Source: Halostella salina (lineage in GTDB: Archaea > Halobacteriota > Halobacteria > Halobacteriales > Natronoarchaeaceae). Taken from it: DNA of 64,000 nucleotides. The notes beneath the pieces are model-generated. The model was not told where the DNA came from, did not search any database, and saw only the letters and a list, made by a program, of their open reading frames with translations. How positions within the stretch are numbered: position 1 is the first letter of the stretch; the number at the start of each line of letters is the position of its first letter. Of this stretch, positions 1 to 8,142 are shown in pieces. The translations under genes and the position numbers were made by a program. The stretch lies in assembly GCF_003675855.1 (NCBI RefSeq), contig NZ_RCIH01000005.1, forward strand, positions 62,001 to 126,000, in the 5' to 3' direction.

Positions 1-713
1 GACAGCGAGTCGTGTTCGGCGAGTTCGAACGTGCGCTCGAAGTCGCCCTCGCGGAGCGCGTCGCGGGCCTCGACGATCTGGTCGTGGATGTGGGCCAGCC
101 GGGACTCGAACATGTGGCTGTCGGCGGCCTCGCGGTGGGCCTGCTCGGTCTCCTTGTAGGACGGAACGAGGCCGATGACCGTCTTGACCTCGTCGTCGAG
201 CGGCGTCTCGATGCGCTCGGACCGGCAGTCCTCGTCGTTGAGGCCGGCGGAGAGGTGGGAGAAGCCGCCGGTGACCGACCGGGCCGCCGACGAGGAGCCG
301 CGGCGGGCAATGGTCGAGATCTCCGGGCGGGTCAGGTCCAGGTCGGCCGCCTCGGCCAGCGCCATCGCGGCCGCGGCAAAGCCCGAGGACGAGGAGCCCA
401 GCCCGACGTTCGAGGGGAAGGAGTTCTCGCTCTCGATCCGGACGGGGTAGACCGTGTGGGCGGCGTCGGAGCGGTCGCGGACCTCCTCGACGACGCGCTC
501 GACGCGTTCGTAGCCGTGTCCCTCCAGTTCCTCGCCGTCGACGACGAACGTGTCCTCGTCGTAGTCGATGTCGAACTCGACGGTCGTCTTCGTGTGGCTC
601 GGGGCCGTACAGACGCTGATGCTGTCGTGGTACGGGAGCCGCAGGCGTTCGTCGCGCATCCCGTGGTACTTCACGATGCCCTGGATCGGGTGCGCTTTCG
701 CGGTGGCTTTCAT
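1..713 (-). CDS. mvaD: Phosphomevalonate decarboxylase, N-terminal part (runs off the window)
   Basis: A GHMP-fold decarboxylase of the mevalonate route that supplies isopentenyl units for archaeal lipids. The ATG is at 711-713 on the reverse strand and the frame is open to the window edge, so the C terminus is missing. The product opens with MKATAKAHPIQGIVKYHGMR, carries the serine/glycine-rich phosphate loop VGLGSSSSGFAAAA near residues 103-116 and the second conserved stretch RRGSSSAARSVTGGF near residue 136. Both are typical of diphosphomevalonate decarboxylases. The Haloferax volcanii homologue was characterised as using mevalonate 5-phosphate, hence the name chosen; the substrate is inferred from lineage, not read from the sequence. 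Confidence 0.9.
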   Translation of the reverse strand, partial: MKATAKAHPIQGIVKYHGMRDERLRLPYHDSISVCTAPSHTKTTVEFDIDYDEDTFVVDGEELEGHGYERVERVVEEVRDRSDAAHTVYPVRIESENSFPSNVGLGSSSSGFAAAAMALAEAADLDLTRPEISTIARRGSSSAARSVTGGFSHLSAGLNDEDCRSERIETPLDDEVKTVIGLVPSYKETEQAHREAADSHMFESRLAHIHDQIVEARDALREGDFERTFELAEHDSL

Positions 714-863
714 ACGTCTCCCCGTGTAGCCGGCCCGCTTAAAATCCCCGGATGCGGACACTCGCCCCGGTGCGCCCGACGCCAGCACCGTCCCGCGGCG
801 CGTCGCGGCCACGGGGGCTCGCCTTTCGGATCGCTTAGTAGCGCGGGACCGTGAGACGGTCGC

Positions 864-1550
864 ATGGGAACGCCGCTCTCGCCGCGCGACGCGCAGGCCG
901 AGACAGTCATCGACCGTCTGGAGGAGGAGTACCCCGACAGCACCATCTCGCTGACCTTCTCGAACCGGCTCGAACTGCTGATCGCGGTAGTGCTCTCGGC
1001 ACAGTGCACCGACGAGCGGGTCAACGAGGCGACCGCCGACCTGTTCGAGGCGTTCGACGACGCCGAAGACTACGCCGCCGCCGACGAGGAGGAGATAAAC
1101 GGCTACATCGACTCGATCACCTACCACAACAGCAAGGCGGGGTACATCAGGGAGTCGGCCGAGATCATCGTCGAGGAGCACGACGGCGAGGTGCCGGACA
1201 CGATGAGCGAACTGACCGAACTCCCGGGCGTGGGCCGGAAGACGGCCAACGTCGTCCTCCAGCACGGCCACGACATCGTCGAGGGGATCGTCGTCGACAC
1301 GCACGTCCAGCGGATCAGTCGCCGCCTCGGGATCACCGAGGCGGAACGGCCCGAGGCCATCGAGCAGGACCTGCTCGACGTGGTGCCCGAGCGAAGCTGG
1401 CAGCAGTTCACCCACCTGCTCATCGACCACGGCCGGGCGGTCTGTACGGCGCGGAACCCGGACTGTGCAGACTGCGTGCTCGCGGACCTCTGTCCCTCGG
1501 AGCAGGGTGACAGCGAGGTCGACCTGGCGAGCGGCGAGCCGTGGGGGTAA
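864..1550 (+). CDS. nth: Endonuclease III (DNA glycosylase/AP lyase)
   Basis: A 228-residue HhH-GPD base-excision repair enzyme that removes oxidised pyrimidines and nicks abasic sites. The helix-hairpin-helix motif LPGVGRKTANVVL contains the catalytic lysine (about K126), the catalytic aspartate is in VDTHVQR (about D145), and the C terminus has the four-cysteine iron-sulfur loop C-X6-C-X2-C-X5-C at about C194, C201, C204 and C210. Length fits the bacterial and archaeal family. The ATG at 864 follows the divergent mvaD start by about 150 bases, which must hold both promoters. All key residues are intact, so activity is expected. Confidence 0.96.
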   Translation: MGTPLSPRDAQAETVIDRLEEEYPDSTISLTFSNRLELLIAVVLSAQCTDERVNEATADLFEAFDDAEDYAAADEEEINGYIDSITYHNSKAGYIRESAEIIVEEHDGEVPDTMSELTELPGVGRKTANVVLQHGHDIVEGIVVDTHVQRISRRLGITEAERPEAIEQDLLDVVPERSWQQFTHLLIDHGRAVCTARNPDCADCVLADLCPSEQGDSEVDLASGEPWG

Positions 1551-1638
1551 CCGTCGCGGACGAACGGCCGTCGCCTCGCGGAACCCGACCAAAACCATAA
1601 CCCGGAGGCCGGTCAACCCCCGTTCGGGGGTACGATCC

Positions 1639-1902
1639 ATGACAGACGACGACCGACCAGCGGAGCGTGACGACGAGAACCCACACGAACGGGACGTGAC
1701 GCTCGCACGCGAGAAGGACGAGGAAGACGACGACGAGGAAGCGAAGGCGGAAGCCGAGGAGAAACAGGCGGAGGCGCGTCGCCGCGCCGAAGAGGAGGCC
1801 AAGGAGCGCGACGTCGACGAGGGGTCGACGGCCCGCGAGGGCGACGCGGCCGAACAGGAGAACCCCGACAACCACCGCGACGAGGAGCCGTTCGAGAGCT
1901 GA
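1639..1902 (+). CDS. Small, highly charged hypothetical protein
   Basis: An 87-residue protein starting at the ATG at 1639, made almost entirely of Asp, Glu, Lys, Arg and Ala, with a central run rich in EE/EAKAE that should form one long charged helix. There are no cysteines, membrane segments or recognisable domain. It lies about 90 bases after nth on the same strand, and an AT-richer stretch (ccaaaaccataacccgg near 1588-1604) could be its own promoter. Codon use is like the neighbours. I do not recognise the family; it may be a haloarchaeal-specific cytosolic protein of low structure. Confidence 0.7.
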   Translation: MTDDDRPAERDDENPHERDVTLAREKDEEDDDEEAKAEAEEKQAEARRRAEEEAKERDVDEGSTAREGDAAEQENPDNHRDEEPFES

Positions 1903-1931
1903 CCCCCGTGGGCGAGTGACGACCCGGGCCG

Positions 1932-2414
1932 TCAGATGAAGCCGTACTTGACGACGTAGCGCGCGACCCCGAGGAGGTAGGCGACGATCCAGAAGAAGAC
2001 GTACCCGAACACGCCGATCCGGAGCCGCCGCCGCCAGTCGTCGGCGTTCTCGTGGAGGTCGGAGAGCGAGAGGTCCTGCTCGGGGTCGTCGTAGAGGTCG
2101 TGCTGTCGCTTCGCCTGGAGGATGCGGACGATGCCCGTCAGCGCGAACGTCAGCATCGCGTACGCCTGCAGGCCGAAGAAGGCGTGCGCGGCGGCGAACC
2201 CGCCGAGCTGGTCGAACAGCCGCGGCACCATCCAGACGACGACCGGGACCGTGTTCAGCGTCAGTCCGACGACGATGAACTTCAGGTGGTAGATCAGGAG
2301 GTCCCAGGTGACCGTCTCCGCGTCGATCATGACCCACGCGCCGTAGATGTAAAACGGGAAGCTCAGCGTGACCAGCGCGGCAGCGACGGTCGCGAGGGCG
2401 GGGTCCGACGCCAT
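1932..2414 (-). CDS. Four-helix membrane protein of unknown function
   Basis: A 160-residue protein whose ATG at 2412-2414 begins MASDPALATVAAALVTLSF. Hydrophobic segments near residues 5-27, 42-62, 74-97 and 130-152 predict four membrane spans, with a charged cytosolic stretch (about 98-125) between the third and fourth. The layout resembles cytochrome b561-like or quinol-oxidase accessory proteins in a loose way, but I see no clear heme-histidine pairs. It is divergent from the 2580 gene and close to the respiratory cluster, so a role at the membrane in electron transfer is possible but only a guess. Confidence 0.8.
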   Translation of the reverse strand: MASDPALATVAAALVTLSFPFYIYGAWVMIDAETVTWDLLIYHLKFIVVGLTLNTVPVVVWMVPRLFDQLGGFAAAHAFFGLQAYAMLTFALTGIVRILQAKRQHDLYDDPEQDLSLSDLHENADDWRRRLRIGVFGYVFFWIVAYLLGVARYVVKYGFI

Positions 2415-2579
2415 TGCTGGCCGTTGGGACGGCCCGGCGTTAAAGGACGTGATCCGTCCGCGGGTGGTCCGCGGCCGACCGAGCCACGGCGACGGCGGAC
2501 CGTCGCGTAGCATCGTCGGGCAGCACGACCGGAGTCCGGACGAAAACCGATAAACCCCTGCGGGTCCGACTGTCGGATA

Positions 2580-3455
2580 ATGGCCGACGCTCCATCGACG
2601 CCCGAGGAGGACGACGCTGCGCCGTCGACGGGCGGCGACGCCGACCCGCCGGACAGCGGTGACGGCGAGCGACCGGTCGAGGAACTCTCGGAGGCCGAAC
2701 TCCGCGAGCGCGTCGAGGCGGAGTACGACTTCGACGACTTCGGACCGGAACAGATGGCCGAGATGACGCCCGAGGAGTGGGACGCCGCCTTCGACGACGA
2801 CACGTGGATCACCGGCAGCGACCTGCTCGACCGGGTCGAGGCGGACCTCGCCACCCAGATCGCCGACCGGCAGGTGTTCGCCGTCCTCGAACGTGTCACT
2901 CAGGAGGGCGAGGAGCGACTGTTGGCGTACTCCGACGAGGGGTACGCGATGGTGTCCCCCGACGGCACCGTCGAGGGCTTTGGCACCGTCATGCGCGACG
3001 TGAAACCGACGGTCGCGCTCTGTTCGATGGAGAGCTACACCGTCCCCGAACCGCCAGAGGAGGGCGCGATGCTTCCCGACCCGGAGTCCGTCCCCGAGGG
3101 GAGCGGCGAACTGGGGAACCTGATGCTGCAGGTCATCGCGGCGATCCAGATCCTTGGCGGGGTCGTCCTGCTCGGCGGATGGGTGTTCGCTGACCTCTCG
3201 GGGATCGCGCTGGTCGCCGCGCTCGGCTTCTTCTTCGTCGGGGTCGTGCTGTTCACGACGGTGGCGAACGCACGCCTCTCCGACCGGTTCCGGGCCGAGG
3301 AGTACCGCGGTCGCCTGCGGTCGGTCGGTCTGGAGGCCGGCGAGCGGCCGGAGTTCCTGCCGATCGAGGACGGTGACGCCGACAGCCCCCCGACCGAAAC
3401 GGACGGGGACGACGCCGGGTCCGCCGAGCCGGGCGAGACGCCCGACGGACGCTGA
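2580..3455 (+). CDS. Haloarchaeal two-helix membrane protein with acidic termini
   Basis: A 291-residue protein with an extremely acidic N terminus (about residues 1-60, then 'YDFDDFGPEQMAEMTPEEW'), a folded middle domain, two adjacent membrane helices around residues 183-225 and an acidic tail. No catalytic motif is visible. It sits immediately before the halocyanin/cytochrome b operon with about 100 bases between, and the ATG directly follows a short AT-rich leader, so transcription is probably separate. I infer a conserved but unnamed haloarchaeal family that travels with the respiratory cluster; function is unknown. Confidence 0.8.
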   Translation: MADAPSTPEEDDAAPSTGGDADPPDSGDGERPVEELSEAELRERVEAEYDFDDFGPEQMAEMTPEEWDAAFDDDTWITGSDLLDRVEADLATQIADRQVFAVLERVTQEGEERLLAYSDEGYAMVSPDGTVEGFGTVMRDVKPTVALCSMESYTVPEPPEEGAMLPDPESVPEGSGELGNLMLQVIAAIQILGGVVLLGGWVFADLSGIALVAALGFFFVGVVLFTTVANARLSDRFRAEEYRGRLRSVGLEAGERPEFLPIEDGDADSPPTETDGDDAGSAEPGETPDGR

Positions 3456-3520
3456 CGACGGTGTCCGGAACGTCGTTCCCGGGACGAACGTGTACGGCCG
3501 TCGCGTCGTCTTCATCGGAG

Positions 3521-3530
3521 GCTTTAAGCG
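3521..3530 (+). promoter_or_regulatory. TATA box of the halocyanin/cytochrome bc operon
   Basis: The stretch gctttaagcg lies about 30 bases upstream of the ATG at 3555, preceded by a purine-rich cggag that could be a BRE. This spacing would put the transcription start within a few bases of the start codon, giving a leaderless or nearly leaderless mRNA, which is common in haloarchaea. Confidence 0.55.
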
Positions 3531-3554
3531 AACACAATCCTGATTCCAAACCGT

Positions 3555-4205
3555 ATGAACAGGCGGGACTTTCTGAAGACAGCCAGCGGCGTAACAGGCA
3601 CCGCCGCTGTCGCGAGTGCGGCGCCGCCGGCCGTCGCACAGGAAGGTGGTCAGGAGAACGAGACGACCACCGCCGGAAACGACACCTCCGGGAACGAATC
3701 CGCCGGGAACGAGACGGCCGGTGGCGGCGGAGCCGGTGGGGGTAGCGAGACGGTCCAGCTAACCGGCGACAACGTGTTCGACCCGGCAGAGCTGTACATC
3801 GCGCCGGGGACGACGGTGACGTTCGAGTGGACCGGCGGCAACCACAACATCATCGTCGACAGCCAGCCCTCCGACGCCAACTGGGAGGGCCATCAGCCGA
3901 TCGAGGGGCCGGGCACCACTCACGAGCACACGTTCGAGGTGCTGGGCGACTACAACTACTACTGCTCGCCCCACCAGTCGCTCGGCATGGAGGGCGTCAT
4001 CCACGTCACCGAGAGCGGCCAGAACCCGGCTGCCGCCGGCGGCGGCGGTGGCGGCGAGGTCGACCCCCACGAACTCGGCGTGCCGTTCCAGGCTCACTAC
4101 GTCGGGATCGCGACCCTGCTCGCGGTGTTCGTGTCACTGGTCTTCTCGTTCTACGTGCTGAAGTACGGTGAATCACCCCACGCCAGTAGCCCCAACAGGA
4201 AATAA
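3555..4205 (+). CDS. Halocyanin (type I blue copper protein), first copy
   Basis: A 216-residue membrane-anchored cupredoxin, exported by the Tat pathway: the N terminus has RRDFLKTASG followed by a hydrophobic run ending near AVAQ. A Gly/Asn/Thr-rich linker (about 30-64) leads to the plastocyanin-like domain, whose copper ligands are visible as H97, C137, H140 and M145 in NHNI and CSPHQSLGM. One C-terminal membrane helix near 183-202 anchors it outside. It is the first gene of the cytochrome bc cluster and lies 2 bases from the next start, so it probably takes electrons from the complex. Its copper domain is nearly identical at DNA level to the gene at 12774. Confidence 0.93.
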   Translation: MNRRDFLKTASGVTGTAAVASAAPPAVAQEGGQENETTTAGNDTSGNESAGNETAGGGGAGGGSETVQLTGDNVFDPAELYIAPGTTVTFEWTGGNHNIIVDSQPSDANWEGHQPIEGPGTTHEHTFEVLGDYNYYCSPHQSLGMEGVIHVTESGQNPAAAGGGGGGEVDPHELGVPFQAHYVGIATLLAVFVSLVFSFYVLKYGESPHASSPNRK

Positions 4206-4207
4206 CA

Positions 4208-4594
4208 ATGTCATCGCAAGGAAGCACCTACGGCGACATTCATCGCTACGAACCGGCTCGCGAGAGCACCGCGGCGGCGATAGCCATCGTGTTGCTGACC
4301 GTCGTCGAGGTCGTGTTCGTGGGGCTGTTCACGTACGGGATGGTCAACGGCTGGGGGTACTTCGAGACCGGGAACATGTATCTCGGCTTCACTCTCACCG
4401 TCATCTTCGTCGACCTGGCGTTCATCCTCCTGCTGTACCGCAAGGAGTTCCTCCCCGACGTGATGATCGTCAAGAAGCGCCGTCGCAAGTGGGAGGACCT
4501 GTACGTCCGCGAGGAGGACGCCGACGGTCGCGAGCTCGCCGGGAACGCCTGGGAGCACGTGAAACGCGCAGTGTACCCCTACTACAAGAAATAA
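4208..4594 (+). CDS. Small two-helix membrane protein of the cytochrome bc operon
   Basis: A 128-residue protein with membrane helices near residues 23-46 and 58-78 and a basic patch (VKKRRRKWEDL) right after the second, which by the positive-inside rule places the C terminus in the cytosol. It fits between halocyanin and Rieske genes with 2-base gaps on both sides, so it is surely co-transcribed. No cofactor-binding residues stand out. It is probably a structural subunit or assembly partner of the haloarchaeal bc complex; I do not recognise it by sequence. Confidence 0.88.
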   Translation: MSSQGSTYGDIHRYEPARESTAAAIAIVLLTVVEVVFVGLFTYGMVNGWGYFETGNMYLGFTLTVIFVDLAFILLLYRKEFLPDVMIVKKRRRKWEDLYVREEDADGRELAGNAWEHVKRAVYPYYKK

Positions 4595-4596
4595 TC

Positions 4597-5460
4597 ATGC
4601 CAGAGGACGAAGACAAGTACCCGGTCGAATCGGATCGTCGACGCTTCGTGAAAGGCGTCGTCGGCAGCGCGGCGCTCGCCGGCGTCGGGACGACGGGCGC
4701 TGCGGCCATCGACTCCACGACGAGCGCGGCCGGCGCGGGCGGCGGCACGACGACGTACATGGCGATCGAGAACACCGACGGGCCCGCCCCGCGCGGCATG
4801 CCGCAGATCCCCGTGGAGATAGAGGACGGCCAGCTGAAGGGCGTCTGGCCGGAAGTGAAAGAGCGGGAGCTCCAGTCCGGGGATACCATAAACATCGCCG
4901 AGACGCAGAACTTCAAGGACACCGGCCTCACCTACAGCAACCGGTGGTTCCAGTACTGTGGCGTCCAGTCGTACCCGGGACTCGCACCCGACGCCGACCA
5001 GGACAACTTCCTCCGGTACTCCGGGCAGCCGCCCGCCTCGTACGACTGGATGACCGAAGCGACCTCCGGCGGGGAAATCGTCCAGGTCTCGGACTTCGAC
5101 GACTACGAGAGCTACAGCGGCACCGGCATCGGCTCGGGCGGGCTCGGGAAGCCGGCGGTGGCGACCTGGCGCTCCCAGGACGTCGACACCGTCATCCCGG
5201 TCCAGATCATCCGCAGCCCGGTGATAGAGGAGATGGCACAGAACGACGAATGGCTGGCAGCGTCCACCGCACAGGGCTTTATGGCGTACCTGAACAAGTG
5301 TACGCACTTCTGCTGTGTGCCCGGCTGGAAAAGCCTCGAAAGCTCGGCGCAGTTCGGGGCGGAGGACGAGGTGTACTGCCAGTGCCACCAGTCGATATAC
5401 GACCCGTTCTCCCTCGTCGAACGGACGTTCACGGCGCTCCCGCGCCCGGAGGATGACTGA
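4597..5460 (+). CDS. Rieske iron-sulfur protein of a cytochrome bc complex
   Basis: A 287-residue 2Fe-2S protein. The chosen ATG at 4597 gives a Tat-like DRRRFVKGVVGSAALAG leader that also serves as membrane anchor. The Rieske boxes are CTHFCC (235-240) and CQCH (261-264): the ligands would be C235, H237, C261 and H264, with C240 and C263 as the disulfide pair. Box 1 has Cys where Gly is usual (CTHLGC), and box 2 lacks the usual CPCHGS proline and glycine. It transfers electrons from quinol at the Qo site towards halocyanin. It lies 3 bases before cytochrome b. The larger upstream open frame is not needed. Confidence 0.92.
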   Translation: MPEDEDKYPVESDRRRFVKGVVGSAALAGVGTTGAAAIDSTTSAAGAGGGTTTYMAIENTDGPAPRGMPQIPVEIEDGQLKGVWPEVKERELQSGDTINIAETQNFKDTGLTYSNRWFQYCGVQSYPGLAPDADQDNFLRYSGQPPASYDWMTEATSGGEIVQVSDFDDYESYSGTGIGSGGLGKPAVATWRSQDVDTVIPVQIIRSPVIEEMAQNDEWLAASTAQGFMAYLNKCTHFCCVPGWKSLESSAQFGAEDEVYCQCHQSIYDPFSLVERTFTALPRPEDD

Positions 5461-5463
5461 CCA

Positions 5464-6258
5464 ATGAGCCTCGAAAAGAAGGACGAACACGACCACGGCG
5501 CGTGGCTCAAGGAGAAGGACCTCTCGCCGATCGAGCGGGGGTTCCTCGTGACGCTGATCTGGCTGGACCAGCGGTTCCGGATCGTCGACTACCTCGAACT
5601 GCTGGAGAACCTGTACTACAAGGCCAACCTCCAGATGCCCAAGAGCCACACCGAGCAGTACAACCTCGACAACAAGTTCTGGTACTGGTACCCGCTGTAC
5701 TCGCTCGGCTTCTTCTCGACGATAGCGTACGTCGTCGCCGCAGTCAGCGGCGCGTTGCTCGGGTTCTACTACTCCCCGGCGACCGCCGGCGAGACGGCGG
5801 CGGCCTACGAGCAGGTCATCTTCATCATGACGGACCTGAACTTCGGATACATGCTCCGGAGCATCCACCGCTGGTCCGCACAGGTGATGACGGCCGCGGT
5901 GTTCCTGCACATGCTCCGCGTGTACTTCACCGGGGCGTACAAGGAACCCCGCGAGCTGAACTGGCTCATCGGCATCGTCCTGATCAGCCTGACGATGGTG
6001 TTCGGGTACACGGGCTACCTGCTCCCGTGGAACCAGCTGTCGTTCTGGGCCGGCCAGATCGGCGTCGAGATGAGCCTCTCGATACCGCTCATCGGACAGT
6101 GGGTCGCACAGCTACTGTTCGGCGGCTTCACGCTCGGGCAGGCCACGCTGCAACGGATGTACATCCTGCACGTGTTCTTCCTGCCCTTCGTCGTGACGAC
6201 GCTGATCGCGATCCACATCGGCATCGTCTGGATGCAGGGCATCGCGGAACCCCACTAA
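5464..6258 (+). CDS. Cytochrome b, N-terminal (b6-type) subunit
   Basis: A 264-residue diheme quinol-oxidising subunit with four core helices. The heme histidines form two pairs spaced as in cytochrome b6: H135 (RSIHRWSAQ) and H149 (VFLHMLR) in one helix, H236 (YILHVFF) and H251 (AIHIGIVW) in another. The quinone-site signature GYTGYLLPWNQLSFWA is at about 181-196. The length and lack of the C-terminal half show the split b6/subunit IV arrangement rather than a fused cytochrome b. It follows the Rieske gene by 3 bases and precedes the subunit IV-like gene by 4. Confidence 0.95.
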   Translation: MSLEKKDEHDHGAWLKEKDLSPIERGFLVTLIWLDQRFRIVDYLELLENLYYKANLQMPKSHTEQYNLDNKFWYWYPLYSLGFFSTIAYVVAAVSGALLGFYYSPATAGETAAAYEQVIFIMTDLNFGYMLRSIHRWSAQVMTAAVFLHMLRVYFTGAYKEPRELNWLIGIVLISLTMVFGYTGYLLPWNQLSFWAGQIGVEMSLSIPLIGQWVAQLLFGGFTLGQATLQRMYILHVFFLPFVVTTLIAIHIGIVWMQGIAEPH

Positions 6259-6262
6259 CACA

Positions 6263-7030
6263 ATGACCGACGACAACGAATCCACCGAAACGCGAACGGA
6301 CGGCAGCGGGCCGGGCATCGTCGCTCCCGACGACGAGGTGCCGACCTGGCAGGAGCGCAAGGAGCGCAAGCAGGGCCTGTCCCGCCTCACCTACGAGTAC
6401 TTCGAGCGCGCGCGCCGCGAGGACCAGGACCTCCGGCAGGAGTCGAGCTACGTCGAGCGCGACGTGCTCGGCTTCCCGACCTGGCCCCACGAACTCATCC
6501 GGAACCTCTCGCTGACGTTCTTCTTCGTGGGGATGATCCTGTTCCTCTCGGCGACGCTCCCGCCCGAGATGATGGCGGTCGCGGACCCGAGCACGACGCC
6601 GCCGATCATCCTGCCGGACTGGTATCTGTACTGGTCGTTCGGCCTGCTGAAGCTCGGCCCGCTCAACCCCGAACTGGCGATCCTCGGGGGCGACAAGCTG
6701 ATGGCCGACCGGACGTACGGCGTCGTCGCCAACCTCGTCGTGGTCGGTGCCATCGCCATCGTGCCGTTCCTCAACAAGGGGAGCGCCCGCCGGCCGGTCG
6801 AGCAGCCGTTCTGGGCCGGCATCGGCGTCATGGGCGTCACGTTCGCCATGACGATCAGCGCGCTGTCCATCAAGAACCTCCTCCCGATGGACTCGCACGT
6901 GTTGTTCGACATCACGTTCCTGCTCCCGCCGATCGCGGGGCTGATAACGTACGCGGTGCTGCGGTCGATGCGCGAGGGGTACATGTACGACCTGAACCGG
7001 CGGTACTACCGGCTGCGGCCGCCGAAGTAA
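6263..7030 (+). CDS. Cytochrome b, C-terminal (subunit IV-like) subunit
   Basis: A 255-residue partner of the b6-type subunit. An acidic cytosolic N terminus of about 75 residues precedes helices near 80-100, 148-170, 186-205 and 215-232. The motif ILPDWYLYWSFGLLKL matches the PEWY quinol-oxidation motif of subunit IV, with Asp for Glu. The long N-terminal extension (ERKERKQGLSRLTYEYFER) is not part of the standard fold. It is encoded directly after cytochrome b, so the two subunits are expected to be made in equal amounts. Confidence 0.92.
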   Translation: MTDDNESTETRTDGSGPGIVAPDDEVPTWQERKERKQGLSRLTYEYFERARREDQDLRQESSYVERDVLGFPTWPHELIRNLSLTFFFVGMILFLSATLPPEMMAVADPSTTPPIILPDWYLYWSFGLLKLGPLNPELAILGGDKLMADRTYGVVANLVVVGAIAIVPFLNKGSARRPVEQPFWAGIGVMGVTFAMTISALSIKNLLPMDSHVLFDITFLLPPIAGLITYAVLRSMREGYMYDLNRRYYRLRPPK

Positions 7031-7045
7031 CGGTCCCCTTTCTCG

Positions 7046-7372
7046 ATGTCCTCGCCAGAGACGGACGACGACGGTGTCGCGACCGACGAGCAGTCCTCGC
7101 GGGAGATCGAGGTCCCGATCCGGCTGTACAAGACGGTGACCGTGTTCTCGACGCTGTTTGCCATCACGGGCGTCATCCTCGGCTTCGTCCTGCTGGACAC
7201 GGCGACGAACCGCGCGACGGCGGATCTGGACGAGGTCAACGTGGTGGTCGCTATCGCCGGCCTCGCGTCGATCCTCGGCGGGGCCGGGGTGTACGCGTTC
7301 GCGACGCGGTTCCAGGCTCCGGGAATGGGAAACGCTAAAAACGACGACGACCAAGATATCGACAATGGCTGA
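7046..7372 (+). CDS. Small membrane protein of the bc operon
   Basis: A 108-residue protein with an acidic N terminus and two membrane helices at about 35-53 and 68-87, followed by a short hydrophilic tail. The ATG at 7046 is 15 bases after the subunit IV-like gene and its end overlaps the next gene by 8 bases, so it is part of the same operon. No cofactor ligands are apparent. Likely an accessory subunit of the bc complex by context alone. Confidence 0.85.
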   Translation: MSSPETDDDGVATDEQSSREIEVPIRLYKTVTVFSTLFAITGVILGFVLLDTATNRATADLDEVNVVVAIAGLASILGGAGVYAFATRFQAPGMGNAKNDDDQDIDNG

Positions 7373-7625
7373 CGAATTCGCGAAAGGACTCGGCATCCTC
7401 ACCGGCGCGGGCCTGGCGTGGATGGTCCTCGCCGGCTGGTTCAACACGCCCTCGTTCGAGGAGCAACAGCTCTCCGGTCCGGACCCGTCGAACCCGGACA
7501 TGTACACGGCGATCGCGCTGGAACTGAAGGACGCGCTGTTCTGGTTCGCCATCCTCGGTGCGCTGACGTTCTGGGTCGTCATCCCGATCGGCCGCGAACT
7601 GTACGCCGCGTACGCGGCGGAGTGA
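7365..7625 (+). CDS. Short two-helix membrane protein of the bc operon
   Basis: An 86-residue protein from the ATG at 7365, which lies inside the previous gene in another frame (8-base overlap, typical of translational coupling). Helices near residues 9-25 and 57-76 flank a small polar loop (SFEEQQLSGPDPSNPD). No conserved cofactor residues are seen. The overlap and position argue for a real gene despite the small size; a role in the bc complex is inferred from neighbours. Confidence 0.82.
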   Translation: MADEFAKGLGILTGAGLAWMVLAGWFNTPSFEEQQLSGPDPSNPDMYTAIALELKDALFWFAILGALTFWVVIPIGRELYAAYAAE

Positions 7626-7694
7626 CGGCGGCCGGTGCTTCTCGGGGGCGGGGAATTGGAAAAACACTAATGGCCCAATAACACAGGTTCACGT

Positions 7695-8132
7695 ATGGAT
7701 CCGTCATCGATGTTCGGCCCCATCGACGCTCTCAGCCGGTCGCAGGTGGAGTTCATCCTCCTCGGCCTGGTGATCGTCACCATGGTCACGCGCCTGCTCG
7801 CCCATCGCGCCCACGTCTCGCAGGCGCGTGACGGCGGCGCGGAGGCGATGAGCCGGTATCTGCCACACGAGATCGCCTCCGCCGTGCTCATCCTCGGCTC
7901 GTTTTACTACACCACCGTCGCGCGCCACGGCGGCATCGTGCTGTCGATGCTCGTCCTCGGGACCTTCCTCACCGACTTCTTCGAGTTCGAATCCCGGAAG
8001 GTCGAAGCCCGGAAGGACGGGGAACTGGAACGTCCGAAAGCCGCGGTGATCGGCTCGCTGTTCGTTCTCTCCTACGCCGCGTACCAGACGCTGTTCTACG
8101 TCATCGCGCCGGTCTGGAACAGCATCGTGTAG
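7695..8132 (+). CDS. Four-helix membrane protein at the end of the bc cluster
   Basis: A 145-residue protein starting MDPSSMFGPIDALSRSQVEF, with hydrophobic segments near 19-37, 58-75, 78-95 and 118-138. A charged loop around residues 97-115 (ESRKVEARKDGELERPK) separates helices 3 and 4. It lies 69 bases after the preceding small gene; the AT-rich ggaaaaacactaat at about 7658-7671 could be a separate promoter. It converges with the 8143 gene. I do not recognise its family and infer membrane respiration context only. Confidence 0.82.
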   Translation: MDPSSMFGPIDALSRSQVEFILLGLVIVTMVTRLLAHRAHVSQARDGGAEAMSRYLPHEIASAVLILGSFYYTTVARHGGIVLSMLVLGTFLTDFFEFESRKVEARKDGELERPKAAVIGSLFVLSYAAYQTLFYVIAPVWNSIV

Positions 8133-8142
8133 GCCGGGCGGC

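Noticed and set aside
12-854. 280-codon plus-strand frame over mvaD
   Set aside because: It is antisense to the clear mvaD frame and its Val/Arg/Gly-rich composition is the usual product of high-GC third positions.
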